From Lysinimonas soli (GTDB taxonomy: Bacteria > Actinomycetota > Actinomycetes > Actinomycetales > Microbacteriaceae), in assembly GCF_042655435.1 (NCBI RefSeq), contig NZ_JBHSMG010000001.1:310001-374000 (forward strand): DNA of 64,000 nt. Direction: 5' to 3'. The position numbers and the translations under genes were made by a program. Positions 42,043 to 51,665 of the stretch are shown one piece after another; within the stretch, counting starts at the first letter, position 1; each line of letters opens with the position of its first letter. Below the pieces are notes generated by a model. It ran no database searches. It saw only the letters and a program-made list of their open reading frames with translations, and had not been told where the DNA came from.

Positions 42043-42978
42043 ATGACTGCCGCCACCGTGCCCACGCGCACGACCACGGCGACGGCCACCACGACGCGCG
42101 GCGCCGGGACCTCGTCCCGGCGCCGCAGCGCCGTCTGGTTGGGCCTGCTGCCGTTTCTCGTCTACGTCGTGCTCTTCCTCGCGGTGCCCGCGGTCCTCGC
42201 CGTCGGCAGCGGGTTCTTCACCAACGCGGGGGCCTTCACCTTCGACAACCTGAAGGCCCTGGCCGACCCCCAGATCCAGAGTCAATTCCTCGCCTCGTTC
42301 GGCGTCTCGGCCGTCACCGCGATCATCGGCGCGATCGTCGGTGCGGTGATCTGCTTCGCCCTGATGGGGACCAAGCCGGATGGCATGCTCCGCTCGGTGG
42401 TCGACTCGGCGAGCAGCGTTCTGGCCCAGTTCGGCGGCGTCATGCTGGCCTTCGCCTTCATCGCCCTGATCGGGTTCAACGGCATCCTCACGAAACTCCT
42501 CGTGCAGGCCGGGCTGACCTCGAACATCTTCAACAGCTTCGGCCACAACGGCGCGCTGCTGTACCAGATCCCCGGACTGGTCATCCCGTACCTCTACTTC
42601 CAGGTGCCGCTCATGGTGCTGACCTTCATGCCCGCCATGGAGGGGCTCAAGGCCACCTGGGGCGAGGCGAACGCCACCCTCGGCGGCACCCGCTTCACCT
42701 ACTGGACCCGGATCGCCATGCCGATCCTGGCTCCGGCCTTCTTCGGCAGCCTGATCCTGCTGTTCGCCAACGCCTTCTCGTCGTATGCGACGGCGGCGGC
42801 GCTCATCTCGCAGGGCGGCATCATCACCCTCTCGATCAAGCAGCAGCTGACCAGCGAGACGGTGGTCGGCGTCGCCAACGTGGCGGGCGTGCTCGCGCTC
42901 GGCATGGTCATCGTCATGGTCGTGCTGATGGGGCTCTACGCCCTGCTGCAGCGTCGCGCCTCGAGGTGGCAGCGATGA
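42043..42978 (+). CDS. ABC transporter permease (first subunit)
   Basis: A 311-residue inner-membrane permease with about six membrane helices and a Thr/Arg-rich cytosolic N terminus. The EAA loop is visible as EGLKATWGEANATLGGTRFTYWTRIAMPIL, where it contacts the ATPase. It resembles the PotB/PhnU type. It starts 23 nt after the binding-protein stop and overlaps the next permease by ATGA. Confidence 0.87.
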   Translation: MTAATVPTRTTTATATTTRGAGTSSRRRSAVWLGLLPFLVYVVLFLAVPAVLAVGSGFFTNAGAFTFDNLKALADPQIQSQFLASFGVSAVTAIIGAIVGAVICFALMGTKPDGMLRSVVDSASSVLAQFGGVMLAFAFIALIGFNGILTKLLVQAGLTSNIFNSFGHNGALLYQIPGLVIPYLYFQVPLMVLTFMPAMEGLKATWGEANATLGGTRFTYWTRIAMPILAPAFFGSLILLFANAFSSYATAAALISQGGIITLSIKQQLTSETVVGVANVAGVLALGMVIVMVVLMGLYALLQRRASRWQR

Positions 42979-43795
42979 GCGCGCCGCGATTCGGGGCGAT
43001 ACCCAGCCCGGTGACGCGCGTCGTCATCCTGGTCGTCACCGCGGTGCTCTTCCTCGCGCCCATCGCGGCGCTCGTGGAGTTCTCGCTGCGGGTCGGGCAG
43101 CCCGTCAAGGGCGTGCAGGGCTATGGGCCCGCGCACTACATCGCGATCTTCGACCCGAAGAGCGCCTCGACCTATCAGGAGCTGTTCCAGGGCATCGGCA
43201 ACTCGCTCGTGATCTGCGCGATCACCGTGCTCATCGTGCTGCTGCTTCTGCTGCCGACGATGATCCTCGTCGAGTTGCGCTTTCCGAAGCTTCGGCGCGT
43301 GCTCGAGTTCATCTGCATCATCCCGATCACGATCCCGACGATCGTGCTCGTGGTGGGCTTCGTGCCGGTCTACTCGACGGTCGTGCGGATCTTCGGCAGC
43401 ACGCCCTGGACGCTCGCCTTCGCCATCGGGGTCATCGTGCTTCCGTACGCGTACCGGCCGATCGCGGCGAACATCGCGGCGCTCGACATGGTGATCCTCA
43501 GCGAGGCGGGCCGCTCGCTCGGCGCGGGCTGGGCCGACGTCGTCGGTCGCATCATCCTGCCGAACCTGCGCCGCGGCATCTTCGCCGCCTGCTTCATCAC
43601 GATCGCGGTCGTGCTGGGGGAGTACACCATCGCCTCCTTCCTCAGCCGCAACGTGTTCCAGACCGCGCTCGTCCTCCTGCAGCGCACCGACCCCTACGTG
43701 GGCGACATCTTCGCGGTCTTCGCGCTGGTCTTCGCCTTCGCCCTCCTTCTCATCATCGGTCGCGTCGGTTCGGCGACCCGGAACAGGAAAGCAGC

Positions 43796-43799
<4 letters not shown>
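42975..43799 (+). CDS. ABC transporter permease (second subunit)
   Basis: A 274-residue permease of the PotC/PhnV kind with six hydrophobic segments. Its EAA loop region reads DMVILSEAGRSLGAGWADVVGRIILP. ATG 42975 overlaps the stop of the first permease (ATGA), and its own stop overlaps the ATPase start (ATGA), so the three subunits are translationally coupled. GTG 42966 is an alternative start. Confidence 0.87.
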
Positions 43800-44866
<1,067 letters not shown>

Positions 44867-44908
44867 CCACGGCACGAACGGCCCGTCGCCGCCGCCTAGA
44901 CTGTGGCA

Positions 44909-46075
44909 GTGGCAATCCGTTCCGGTGACGAATCGTCCGAGTCGCTGACCCCGGGCATCCGGATCGCCGCGGACTGGTCGTGGCGCATCCTGGTCGTGGC
45001 CGGGGTGCTGGCCCTCATCGGCTTCCTGTTCGTCCAGCTGAGGCTGATCGCCATCCCGTTCCTGATCGCCCTGCTGCTCGCGGCTCTGCTCGTCCCGTTC
45101 TCGCAGTGGCTGCAGCGCCGGCACCGCTGGCCGAAGTGGGCCGCGGTCGCGGTCAGCGAGGTCGGCCTGCTCGTCGTGATCGGCGGGCTGCTGACCCTCG
45201 TCGTGATCTTCATCGTGCGCGGCTATCCGGCCCTGCAGGCGCAGACCGTCGCCCGCTACGCCGACCTCAAGGCCTTCCTGCTCGATTCGCCGCTCGGCCT
45301 CACCGAATCCGACATCAACGGCTACCTCGGCCAGTTCGTCACCGCCATCCAGCGGGACGGCTCCGGTCTGCTCAACGGCGCGCTCTCGGTGGGCAGCACC
45401 GCCGGGCACGTGCTCGCGGGCTTCCTCATCACCCTGTTCTCGACGCTGTTCCTGTTGATCGACGGGCGCGGCATCTGGCACTGGGTCGTCCGGCTGTTCC
45501 CGGTCCGTGCCCGAGCGGCCCTGATCGGGGCGGGCGAGGCCGGCTGGATCACGCTGACGAGCTTCGTCAAGGTCCAGATCTTCGTCGCCTTCGTCGACGC
45601 CGTCGGCATCGGTCTCGGCGCCTTCGTGCTCGGACTGTTCACGGGCGGCTTCCCGCTCGTGATCCCGATCGCGATCGCGGTCTTCCTCGGCTCCTTCATC
45701 CCCGTCGTCGGGGCGGTGCTGACCGGCGTCATCGCGGTCTTCGTGGCACTGGTCTACCTCGGCCCGATCCCGGCCGTCATCATGCTCGGCATCGTGATCC
45801 TCGTGCAGCAGCTCGAGGGTCATGTGCTGCAGCCCTTCGTCATGGGCAATGCGGTCAAGGTGCACCCGCTCGCCGTCGTGCTCGCGGTCGCGACCGGCGG
45901 TCTGGTCGGCGGCATCCCCGGTGCCCTGTTCGCGGTTCCCCTCGTCGCGGTGCTCAACGTCATGGTCGGGTACATCGCCCGCGGCGACTGGCGCAGCAAC
46001 CCCCACCCGAGCGTCAGCGATGTCGTCCCGTCTACGAAAGGTCGCCGCGGTGCCCGCAGCCACGCCCCGTCCTGA
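44909..46075 (+). CDS. AI-2E family transporter
   Basis: A 388-residue membrane protein of the AI-2E (formerly UPF0118/PerM) family with about eight helices. Typical blocks are RLIAIPFLIALLLAALLVPF near the N terminus, GSFIPVVGAVLTGVIAV and QQLEGHVLQPFVMGNAVKVHPLAVVLAV. The family includes AI-2 exporters and sodium/proton antiporters, so the substrate is open. TAGACT (44897-44902) ends 6 nt before GTG 44909, so that start is preferred to GTG 44903. The C terminus overlaps ilvA by 26 nt. Confidence 0.87.
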   Translation: MAIRSGDESSESLTPGIRIAADWSWRILVVAGVLALIGFLFVQLRLIAIPFLIALLLAALLVPFSQWLQRRHRWPKWAAVAVSEVGLLVVIGGLLTLVVIFIVRGYPALQAQTVARYADLKAFLLDSPLGLTESDINGYLGQFVTAIQRDGSGLLNGALSVGSTAGHVLAGFLITLFSTLFLLIDGRGIWHWVVRLFPVRARAALIGAGEAGWITLTSFVKVQIFVAFVDAVGIGLGAFVLGLFTGGFPLVIPIAIAVFLGSFIPVVGAVLTGVIAVFVALVYLGPIPAVIMLGIVILVQQLEGHVLQPFVMGNAVKVHPLAVVLAVATGGLVGGIPGALFAVPLVAVLNVMVGYIARGDWRSNPHPSVSDVVPSTKGRRGARSHAPS

Positions 46076-47321
46076 GCGGTACGCCGACAACTCACCGCTG
46101 CCCGGTCCGACCCTCGCCGAGATCCGCGAGGCGCGCGTGCGGATATCGCCCGTGGTGTCGACGACGCCGATGGAGGACTCGCGGTTCCTCTCCGACACGG
46201 CGGGGCATCCGGTCTATCTCAAGGCCGAGAACCTGCAGCGCACGGGGTCGTACAAGATCCGTGGCGCCTACAACCGGCTCGCGCAGCTCAGTGACGACGA
46301 GAAGGCCCGGGGCGTCGTGGCCGCCTCGGCGGGCAACCATGCCCAGGGTGTAGCGCTCGCGGCCCGCGAGCTCGGCATCGCGGCCACCATCTTCATGCCG
46401 TTGGGCGTCGCCCTGCCGAAGCTGCAGGCGACCCGCGGTTACGGGGCCGACGTCGTGCTGCACGGCAACATCGTCGACGAGACCTTCCAGGCGGCGGCGG
46501 AGTTCGCGGCGCGCACCGGCGCGGTGCCGATCCCGCCGTTCGATCATCCGGACATCGTGGCCGGCCAGGGAACGCTCGCGCTCGAGATCCTCGAGCAGGT
46601 TCCGGATGTCGCGAACGTCGTCGTGCCGATCGGCGGCGGCGGTCTCGCCTCGGGTATCGCGAGCGCGTTCGCCCAGCTCGAGCCGGAACTCGGGCGTCGA
46701 GTGCGCATCATCGGAGTTCAGGCGTCGAACGCGGCGGCGTACCCGACCTCGCTGTCGGCGGGCGCGCCCCAGGTGATCGCGACCCTTCCGACCATCGCCG
46801 ACGGCATCGCCGTCGCGCGGCCCGGCGAGCTCAACTTCGAGATCGTGCGGCGCACGGTCGACGAGGTCGTCACGATCGAGGACGACGAGACGGCGAAGGC
46901 GATCGTCGTGCTGCTCGAGCGGGCCAAGCTCGTCGTCGAACCCGCCGGTGCGGTCGGCGTCGCCGCCCTGCTCGCCGGCAAGATCGAGCTCGACGGCCCG
47001 ACGGTGGTGGTGCTGAGCGGCGGCAACATCGACCCGATGGTCATGGAGCGGGTCATCAGCCGCGGTCTCGCGGCCTCGGCGCGCTACCTGATCGTGAGCA
47101 TCCCGCTGCCCGACCGTCCCGGGCAGCTCGCCCGCATCGCCGAGATCATCGCGGAGGCGAACGCGAACGTCGTCGAGGTGCTGCACACCCGGCACGGCAC
47201 CGGTCTGCAGATCAGCGAGGTCGAGATCTCGATCCACATGGAGACCCGCGGGGCCCAGCACGCCGAACTCGTGCTGCAGCACCTGCGCGACGAGGGCTAC
47301 CGCCCGCAGGTCGAGCTGTAG
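46050..47321 (+). CDS. ilvA: Threonine ammonia-lyase (threonine dehydratase)
   Basis: A 423-residue PLP enzyme making 2-oxobutanoate and ammonia from threonine, the first step to isoleucine, or a catabolic form. The PLP lysine is in GSYKIRGAYNR, the phosphate loop is SAGNHAQG, and the Gly-rich PIGGGGLASGIA follows. The C-terminal ~75 residues form a single ACT-like domain (IVSIPLPDRPGQLARIAEII). GTG 46050 is chosen with AAAGG 9 nt upstream. It overlaps the AI-2E gene and ends 4 nt from the greA stop on the other strand. Confidence 0.9.
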   Translation: MPAATPRPERYADNSPLPGPTLAEIREARVRISPVVSTTPMEDSRFLSDTAGHPVYLKAENLQRTGSYKIRGAYNRLAQLSDDEKARGVVAASAGNHAQGVALAARELGIAATIFMPLGVALPKLQATRGYGADVVLHGNIVDETFQAAAEFAARTGAVPIPPFDHPDIVAGQGTLALEILEQVPDVANVVVPIGGGGLASGIASAFAQLEPELGRRVRIIGVQASNAAAYPTSLSAGAPQVIATLPTIADGIAVARPGELNFEIVRRTVDEVVTIEDDETAKAIVVLLERAKLVVEPAGAVGVAALLAGKIELDGPTVVVLSGGNIDPMVMERVISRGLAASARYLIVSIPLPDRPGQLARIAEIIAEANANVVEVLHTRHGTGLQISEVEISIHMETRGAQHAELVLQHLRDEGYRPQVEL

Positions 47322-47325
47322 CGCG

Positions 47326-47817
47326 TCAGCCCGTGTAGGTGTCGACCTTCGTCACCTTGACGGCGATGACCTTGCCGTTGGGCGCCGTGTAGCTCGTCGA
47401 CTCGCCGACCTTGAGGCCGAGGATGGCCTGGCCGAGGGGGCTGGACTCCGGGTACACCTCGATGTCGCTCGAGTCGTCGGCGATCTCGCGGCTGCCGAGC
47501 AGGAAGGTGCTCGTGTCGCCGGCGATCCTGGCCGTGACGACCGTCCCGACCTCGACGACCCCGTGGCTCTGCGGGGCCTCGCCGACGGTGGCGGAGCGCA
47601 GCAGCTGGGTCAACTGACGGATGCGGGCCTCGATCTTGCCCTGCTCGTCTTTGGCGGCGTGGTATCCGCCGTTCTCCTTGAGGTCACCTTCTTCACGGGC
47701 CGCCTCGATCTTCTTGGCGATGTCGGCACGCGCGGGACCGCTCAACTCCTCGAGCTCGGCGGACAGCCGATCGTAGGACTCCTGGGTCAGCCAGGTGGTG
47801 GCGGACGTGTCGGTCAT
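47326..47817 (-). CDS. greA: Transcription elongation factor GreA
   Basis: A 163-residue RNA polymerase secondary-channel factor that rescues backtracked complexes by stimulating transcript cleavage. The N-terminal coiled coil carries IAAARE-type acidic tip residues (KKIEAAREEGDLKENGGYHAAKDEQ), and the C-terminal FKBP-like domain ends VTKVDTYTG. GAGGAG lies about 7 nt before the ATG, a strong ribosome binding site. It is convergent with ilvA. Confidence 0.95.
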   Translation of the reverse strand: MTDTSATTWLTQESYDRLSAELEELSGPARADIAKKIEAAREEGDLKENGGYHAAKDEQGKIEARIRQLTQLLRSATVGEAPQSHGVVEVGTVVTARIAGDTSTFLLGSREIADDSSDIEVYPESSPLGQAILGLKVGESTSYTAPNGKVIAVKVTKVDTYTG

Positions 47818-47854
47818 GGGAAATTGCTCCTCGAATTGTGGGCGACTGCTCAGC

Positions 47855-48250
47855 TTAAGGCAGCCAGCAACTGCCGATCAAGCCGTTGACAGCGGGCTCG
47901 GAGGTTCGGAGTCTCTCGGTGAGCACCCGGGTGCGGTTCGTCGCGGCCGGCAACTCGACCACCTTCCAGCCCACGATGGCGTGCTTCTCGTTCAGCGCCT
48001 GGATGCTGCAGTTCACCCGGGTACCCGGATCGGCGCTCACCTGCGAGGTCACCTCGATCTCGTGAGCGCTGACGATCCGGTAGCCGACATCGTTGGTCTC
48101 GATCGACGCCCCCACTCCGAACAGACCGACCCATACGACCCAGGCGACCACCACGACGACGACCGCCGCGCCCGTTCCGATCGCGATCCAGCGCTGGCGC
48201 AGTCGGCGCCCGGCGGTGCGACCGTAGCGGGCATCGAGTTCGGTGCTCAT
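47855..48250 (-). CDS. DUF4307 domain-containing membrane protein
   Basis: A 131-residue protein of unknown function with a short basic cytosolic start (LDARYGRTAGRRLRQRW), one membrane helix (about 24-44) and an extracytoplasmic beta domain with Cys near 82 and near the C terminus (LIGSCWLP). The family is typically next to greA in actinobacteria, as here. GGAGGA lies 4 nt before the ATG. Confidence 0.85.
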   Translation of the reverse strand: MSTELDARYGRTAGRRLRQRWIAIGTGAAVVVVVVAWVVWVGLFGVGASIETNDVGYRIVSAHEIEVTSQVSADPGTRVNCSIQALNEKHAIVGWKVVELPAATNRTRVLTERLRTSEPAVNGLIGSCWLP

Positions 48251-48329
48251 CGATCCTCCGTGCGGTTACCCTTGAAGGCAAGGCTATTCGGTTCATCCTG
48301 ACCGTCGGCCCGCGATCGGAGAGGCTCAG

Positions 48330-48620
48330 ATGATCTGGCGGACGTTCGCGCACCTCGTCGACGCGACACCGTCGCCGTCTCCGTCCACGGTGAACGACGA
48401 CCTCGTCACCCCCGGGGTGTGGGGTTTCGCCATCACCGCGATCATCATGATCGCCGTCATCCTGCTGATCATCGACATGGTGCGGCGGCTTCGCCGGGTG
48501 AACTACCGCGCCGAGATCCGGGCCCGGCTCGAGGCCGAAGCCGCGGCCGGCCCCGACGGCACAGGCGCCGAGGCGACCGCATCCGGTACGCCCGCGTCAC
48601 CCTCCCCGCGCGCCGACTGA
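48330..48620 (+). CDS. Small single-pass membrane protein
   Basis: A 96-residue protein with a Ser/Pro-rich start, one membrane helix (about 31-50, WGFAITAIIMIAVILLIID), a basic RRLRRVNYRAEIRARLE stretch and a Thr/Ala/Pro-rich tail. Similar small proteins occur beside greA/DUF4307 in actinobacteria, but no function is known. GGAGAGG precedes the ATG by about 6 nt. Confidence 0.7.
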   Translation: MIWRTFAHLVDATPSPSPSTVNDDLVTPGVWGFAITAIIMIAVILLIIDMVRRLRRVNYRAEIRARLEAEAAAGPDGTGAEATASGTPASPSPRAD

Positions 48621-48669
48621 TCGGTCCCGTGGGTCGGCCCGGACTCGCCGAGCTGAGCGGACGTCGACC

Positions 48670-49449
48670 TCAGACGACGGGGTGCAGCACGAGCAGCAGG
48701 ATCGCCGTCCAGTGGCAGAGGAATGCGATCACGGTGCACGAGTGGAACAACTCGTGGAAGCCGAACACCCCGGGCACCGGATTCGGCCGTTTGAGGGCGT
48801 AGAACACCGCGCCGACCGTGTAGGACACTCCGCCGACCAGCACGAGCACCATGGTCGCCACGTTCGCGTTGACGAGGTCGACGATGTACATCATCGCGGC
48901 CCAGCCGAGGGCGATGTAGAGCGCCACGTAGAGCAGCCGGGGAGCCTTGAGCCAGAAGATCCGGAAGGCGATGCCGACCACGGTGCCGCCCCACACGATC
49001 GACAGCAGGATCGCGTTCTTCGGGAACGGGAGGGCGTTGATCGCGAGCGGGGTGTAGGTGCCGGCGATCAGCAGGAAGATGTTGGAGTGGTCGATGCGGC
49101 GGAAGGTCGCCAGTGTCGAGGGCTTCCAGTTGAAGCGGTGGTAGACCGCCGAGATGCCGAACAGCAGCAGCGAGGTGGCCATGAAGACCGCCGAGCTGAC
49201 CTTCGCCGCGACGCCGTCGGCGAAGACGATGAGCACGATGCCCGCCGCGATCGCGAGGGGGAAGGTGCCGGCATGGATCCAGCCGCGCCAGCTCGGCTTG
49301 ACGTCGTAGGCCGGATGCGCGATCGCGTCGGCGAGCAGGGGCACGTTGGGCAGGTCCACGTGGGCGTCCTCGTCGACGGCCGGAGCCGTCAGGGCGGCGA
49401 TCGGCCGGTCGGCGGGCGACGCCGATCCCTTGGCGCTCCGAGCGTTCAT
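48670..49449 (-). CDS. trhA: Hemolysin III family (PAQR/TrhA) membrane protein
   Basis: A 259-residue protein with seven hydrophobic segments. The PAQR zinc-site pattern is visible: AVYHRF near residue 103, and FGFHELFHSCTVIAFLCHW near the C terminus, with its His residues. In bacteria the family is linked with membrane energetics or long-chain fatty-acid homeostasis. The N terminus has a 40-residue cytosolic extension. TAAGAT lies 6 nt before the ATG on the minus strand. Confidence 0.88.
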   Translation of the reverse strand: MNARSAKGSASPADRPIAALTAPAVDEDAHVDLPNVPLLADAIAHPAYDVKPSWRGWIHAGTFPLAIAAGIVLIVFADGVAAKVSSAVFMATSLLLFGISAVYHRFNWKPSTLATFRRIDHSNIFLLIAGTYTPLAINALPFPKNAILLSIVWGGTVVGIAFRIFWLKAPRLLYVALYIALGWAAMMYIVDLVNANVATMVLVLVGGVSYTVGAVFYALKRPNPVPGVFGFHELFHSCTVIAFLCHWTAILLLVLHPVV

Positions 49450-49536
49450 GGCCCGATCTTAGGGGCGCTCCATGGCGATCCCGCTGAGAGTCGTCCGGCG
49501 GCGGGAGCCCGGTTCCGGTGGACTAGCCTGAACCCC

Positions 49537-50322
49537 GTGGCGGAGAGGACGAGACCCAGTCGACCCGGACCTCTGTACGGTCTCTACCAGGCGCGGCTGC
49601 GTCGCCAGATCGCGAACGCCCCGCGCCCGCATCACGTCGCCATGATCATCGACGGCAACCGCCGCTGGGCCCGGGAACGCGCGCTCGAGACCGCCGCGCA
49701 CGGGCACCGCGCCGGCGCCGAGAAGATGCGGGAGTTCCTGGGGTGGTGCGACGCCCTCGGCATCCGGGTCGTCACGATCTACCTCCTCTCGGCCGACAAC
49801 CTGGTCGGGCGTTCGAGCGAAGAGCTCGAGCAGCTCTTCGAGATCATCGGCGACCTCGCCACCGATCTCGCCGCCGAAGGCGACTGGCGCATCCAGCACG
49901 TCGGCACGAGCGAGCAGCTGCCGGTCGAGCTGGTCGATCGGCTGCGCGCGGCCGAGAGTCGCACGGCGGGCAACACCGGCCTGCACATCAACCTCGCGGT
50001 CGGGTACGGCGGCCGGCGCGAGATCGCGGATGCCATGCGCAGCATCGTGCGCAGCCACGGCAAGGGGGGCGGCACGATCGACGACCTCGCTGAGATCCTC
50101 ACCCCCGAGCTCATCGCCGAGCACCTCTACACGCAGGGGCAGCCCGACCCCGACCTCATCATCCGCACCTCGGGGGAGCAGCGCCTCTCGGACTTCATGC
50201 TCTGGCAGAGCGCGCACAGCGAGTTCTACTTCGTCGACGCGCTCGGACCGGACCTGCGCGAGGTCGACTTCCTGCGCGCGCTGCGCAACTACGCCACTCG
50301 TGACCGGCGTTACGGGCAATGA
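49537..50322 (+). CDS. uppS: Isoprenyl (polyprenyl diphosphate) transferase
   Basis: A 261-residue cis-prenyltransferase that elongates farnesyl or geranyl diphosphate to the lipid carrier for the cell wall. The catalytic Asp39 is in MIIDGNRRWA, DPDLIIRTSGEQRLSDFMLWQ holds the IPP-binding Arg residues, and SEFYFVD follows. Actinobacteria often have two such enzymes; this sequence does not say which product length it makes. The frame is open upstream, but TAGCCT (49524-49529) ends 7 nt before GTG 49537. Confidence 0.9.
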   Translation: MAERTRPSRPGPLYGLYQARLRRQIANAPRPHHVAMIIDGNRRWARERALETAAHGHRAGAEKMREFLGWCDALGIRVVTIYLLSADNLVGRSSEELEQLFEIIGDLATDLAAEGDWRIQHVGTSEQLPVELVDRLRAAESRTAGNTGLHINLAVGYGGRREIADAMRSIVRSHGKGGGTIDDLAEILTPELIAEHLYTQGQPDPDLIIRTSGEQRLSDFMLWQSAHSEFYFVDALGPDLREVDFLRALRNYATRDRRYGQ

Positions 50323-50329
50323 TGTCGTG

Positions 50330-51451
50330 ATGGACATCAACGCCTACGCCGCCCGTTTCGAGGACGAGCCGGGTTACCTCGACTTCGCCCGGGTCGGCCC
50401 CATCGGCCGTACCGTGCACGAGGAGCTCGCCGCGCAGTACTCGGTTCTGGCGCACGCGCGCTTCGGCTCGCTCGACGACGTCATGGATCAGGGGGAACGG
50501 CTGCAGACGGCGGTGTCTGCGCTCACCGGCTTCCGACCCGAGCAGGTGGTGTTCCAGCCCAACACGAGCCAGGGCCTCATGCACGCGATGTTCGGGATCA
50601 CCGGGACCGTGGGCGTCTCGCCGGCCGAGTTCCCCAGTCTCACCTTCGCCGCGGTGCGCGCCGCGCAGTCGCTCGGCGTGCTGACCCCGAACTGGCTCGA
50701 CACCGATCACGGTCGGGTGACCCCGGGCAACCTGCGTGAGCAGCTGGGCTCGAGCGTCGTCGCGGTCGCGGTCAGTCTCGTCGACTTCCGCACCGGGTAC
50801 CTGGCCGACCTGGAAGGCATCCGACAGGTCATCGGCGACCGCATGCTCATCGTCGACGCCTCGCAGTGCTTCGGCGTGGTCGACGCTCCGTACGCGCTCG
50901 CCGACGTCGTCGTCGCCGGGGGCCAGAAGTGGCCGCGTGCCGGCTGGGGCACGGGATTCCTCGCGCTGAGCGATCGCGCCCTCGAACACCTGACGCCGGT
51001 CTGGTCGGGGTTCAACGCGACCGATGTCGAGGGGACGCCCCTGGATGAGGTGCCGCAGCCCACCCGGGGCGCGGCAGCATTCCAGGTCAGCAATCCCGAC
51101 CCGATCGCGCAGGCGCGTTTCGCCGCCGCCCTCGAAGAGATCGCGCAGTTCGGAGTGCCGGCGATCAACGCGCGCATCGCGCAGCGGGTGTCGGCCATCA
51201 TCGACATCGCCGACGAGTTCGGCCTTCCGATCGCCTCGCCGCGTGCCGAGCCGGAACGCGCGGGCATCGTCGTGCTCGAGCCGGCACCCGACCAGCTCAC
51301 CGTGCTCGTGGCCTCGCTGCACAACCACGGGGTGAGCGCCACGATGCGCGAAGGCAGGGTGCGCCTCAGCGCCCACGTGTCGACCGACGACGAGACCCTC
51401 GCGATGCTGCGGGCGACCCTGGTGTCGTTCGGCACGGCCACGAGCGTCTGA
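50330..51451 (+). CDS. Class V aminotransferase
   Basis: A 373-residue PLP enzyme of the NifS/kynureninase-like fold. The PLP lysine is in VVAGGQKWPRAGWGTGF, PNTSQGLMHAMFG is the phosphate-binding region, and IVDASQCFGVV carries the Asp that pairs with the pyridine nitrogen. The substrate is unclear; it could be an aminotransferase or a desulfurase/lyase, and no active-site Cys loop is evident. It starts 7 nt after uppS, so the two may be co-transcribed. Confidence 0.83.
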   Translation: MDINAYAARFEDEPGYLDFARVGPIGRTVHEELAAQYSVLAHARFGSLDDVMDQGERLQTAVSALTGFRPEQVVFQPNTSQGLMHAMFGITGTVGVSPAEFPSLTFAAVRAAQSLGVLTPNWLDTDHGRVTPGNLREQLGSSVVAVAVSLVDFRTGYLADLEGIRQVIGDRMLIVDASQCFGVVDAPYALADVVVAGGQKWPRAGWGTGFLALSDRALEHLTPVWSGFNATDVEGTPLDEVPQPTRGAAAFQVSNPDPIAQARFAAALEEIAQFGVPAINARIAQRVSAIIDIADEFGLPIASPRAEPERAGIVVLEPAPDQLTVLVASLHNHGVSATMREGRVRLSAHVSTDDETLAMLRATLVSFGTATSV

Positions 51452-51523
51452 GATCCCCGCCGATACCGCGAAGGCGCACCTTCTTCATCTGCGCGTAACG
51501 CGGCACGGGCGTGTCGAAACGTA

Positions 51524-51540
51524 CCCGTCATCGCGACGGG
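51524..51540. terminator. Hairpin after the aminotransferase gene
   Basis: CCCGTC (51524-51529) and GACGGG (51535-51540) form a 6-bp stem with a 5-nt loop, 73 nt after the aminotransferase stop and before the phoH promoter. There is no T-run, so the strength as terminator is uncertain. Confidence 0.35.
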
Positions 51541-51542
51541 CT

Positions 51543-51665
51543 TAGCTTCGAGGCATCGGACACGGAGTCCGATCGGAGCGGCCACATAAGTTCGCCCCGC
51601 GACCATCCGGCCGTTCCGCCAACTGGATCCGGGTTGCACCTGTGCCGCTCGGGGATGGAGTGGTA
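51543..51665 (+). ncRNA. Structured 5' leader of phoH (candidate cis-regulatory RNA)
   Basis: TAGCTT (51543-51548) is a likely -10, placing the RNA start at about 51555. Hairpin A begins there: ATCGGAC (51555-51561) pairs with GTCCGAT (51567-51573). Hairpin B follows directly: CGGAGCGGCC (51574-51583) pairs with GGCCGTTCCG (51609-51618), 10 bp with one G-U. A purine-rich ribosome binding site (GGAG, 51657-51660) precedes the GTG. Such a long, paired leader is exceptional here, where most genes lack a leader. It matches no riboswitch class I know. Confidence 0.5.

Noticed and set aside
51555..51618. Known riboswitch (for example c-di-AMP ydaO type) before phoH
   Set aside because: The hairpins are clear but I could not match the conserved bases of any riboswitch class I know; kept only as a structured leader.
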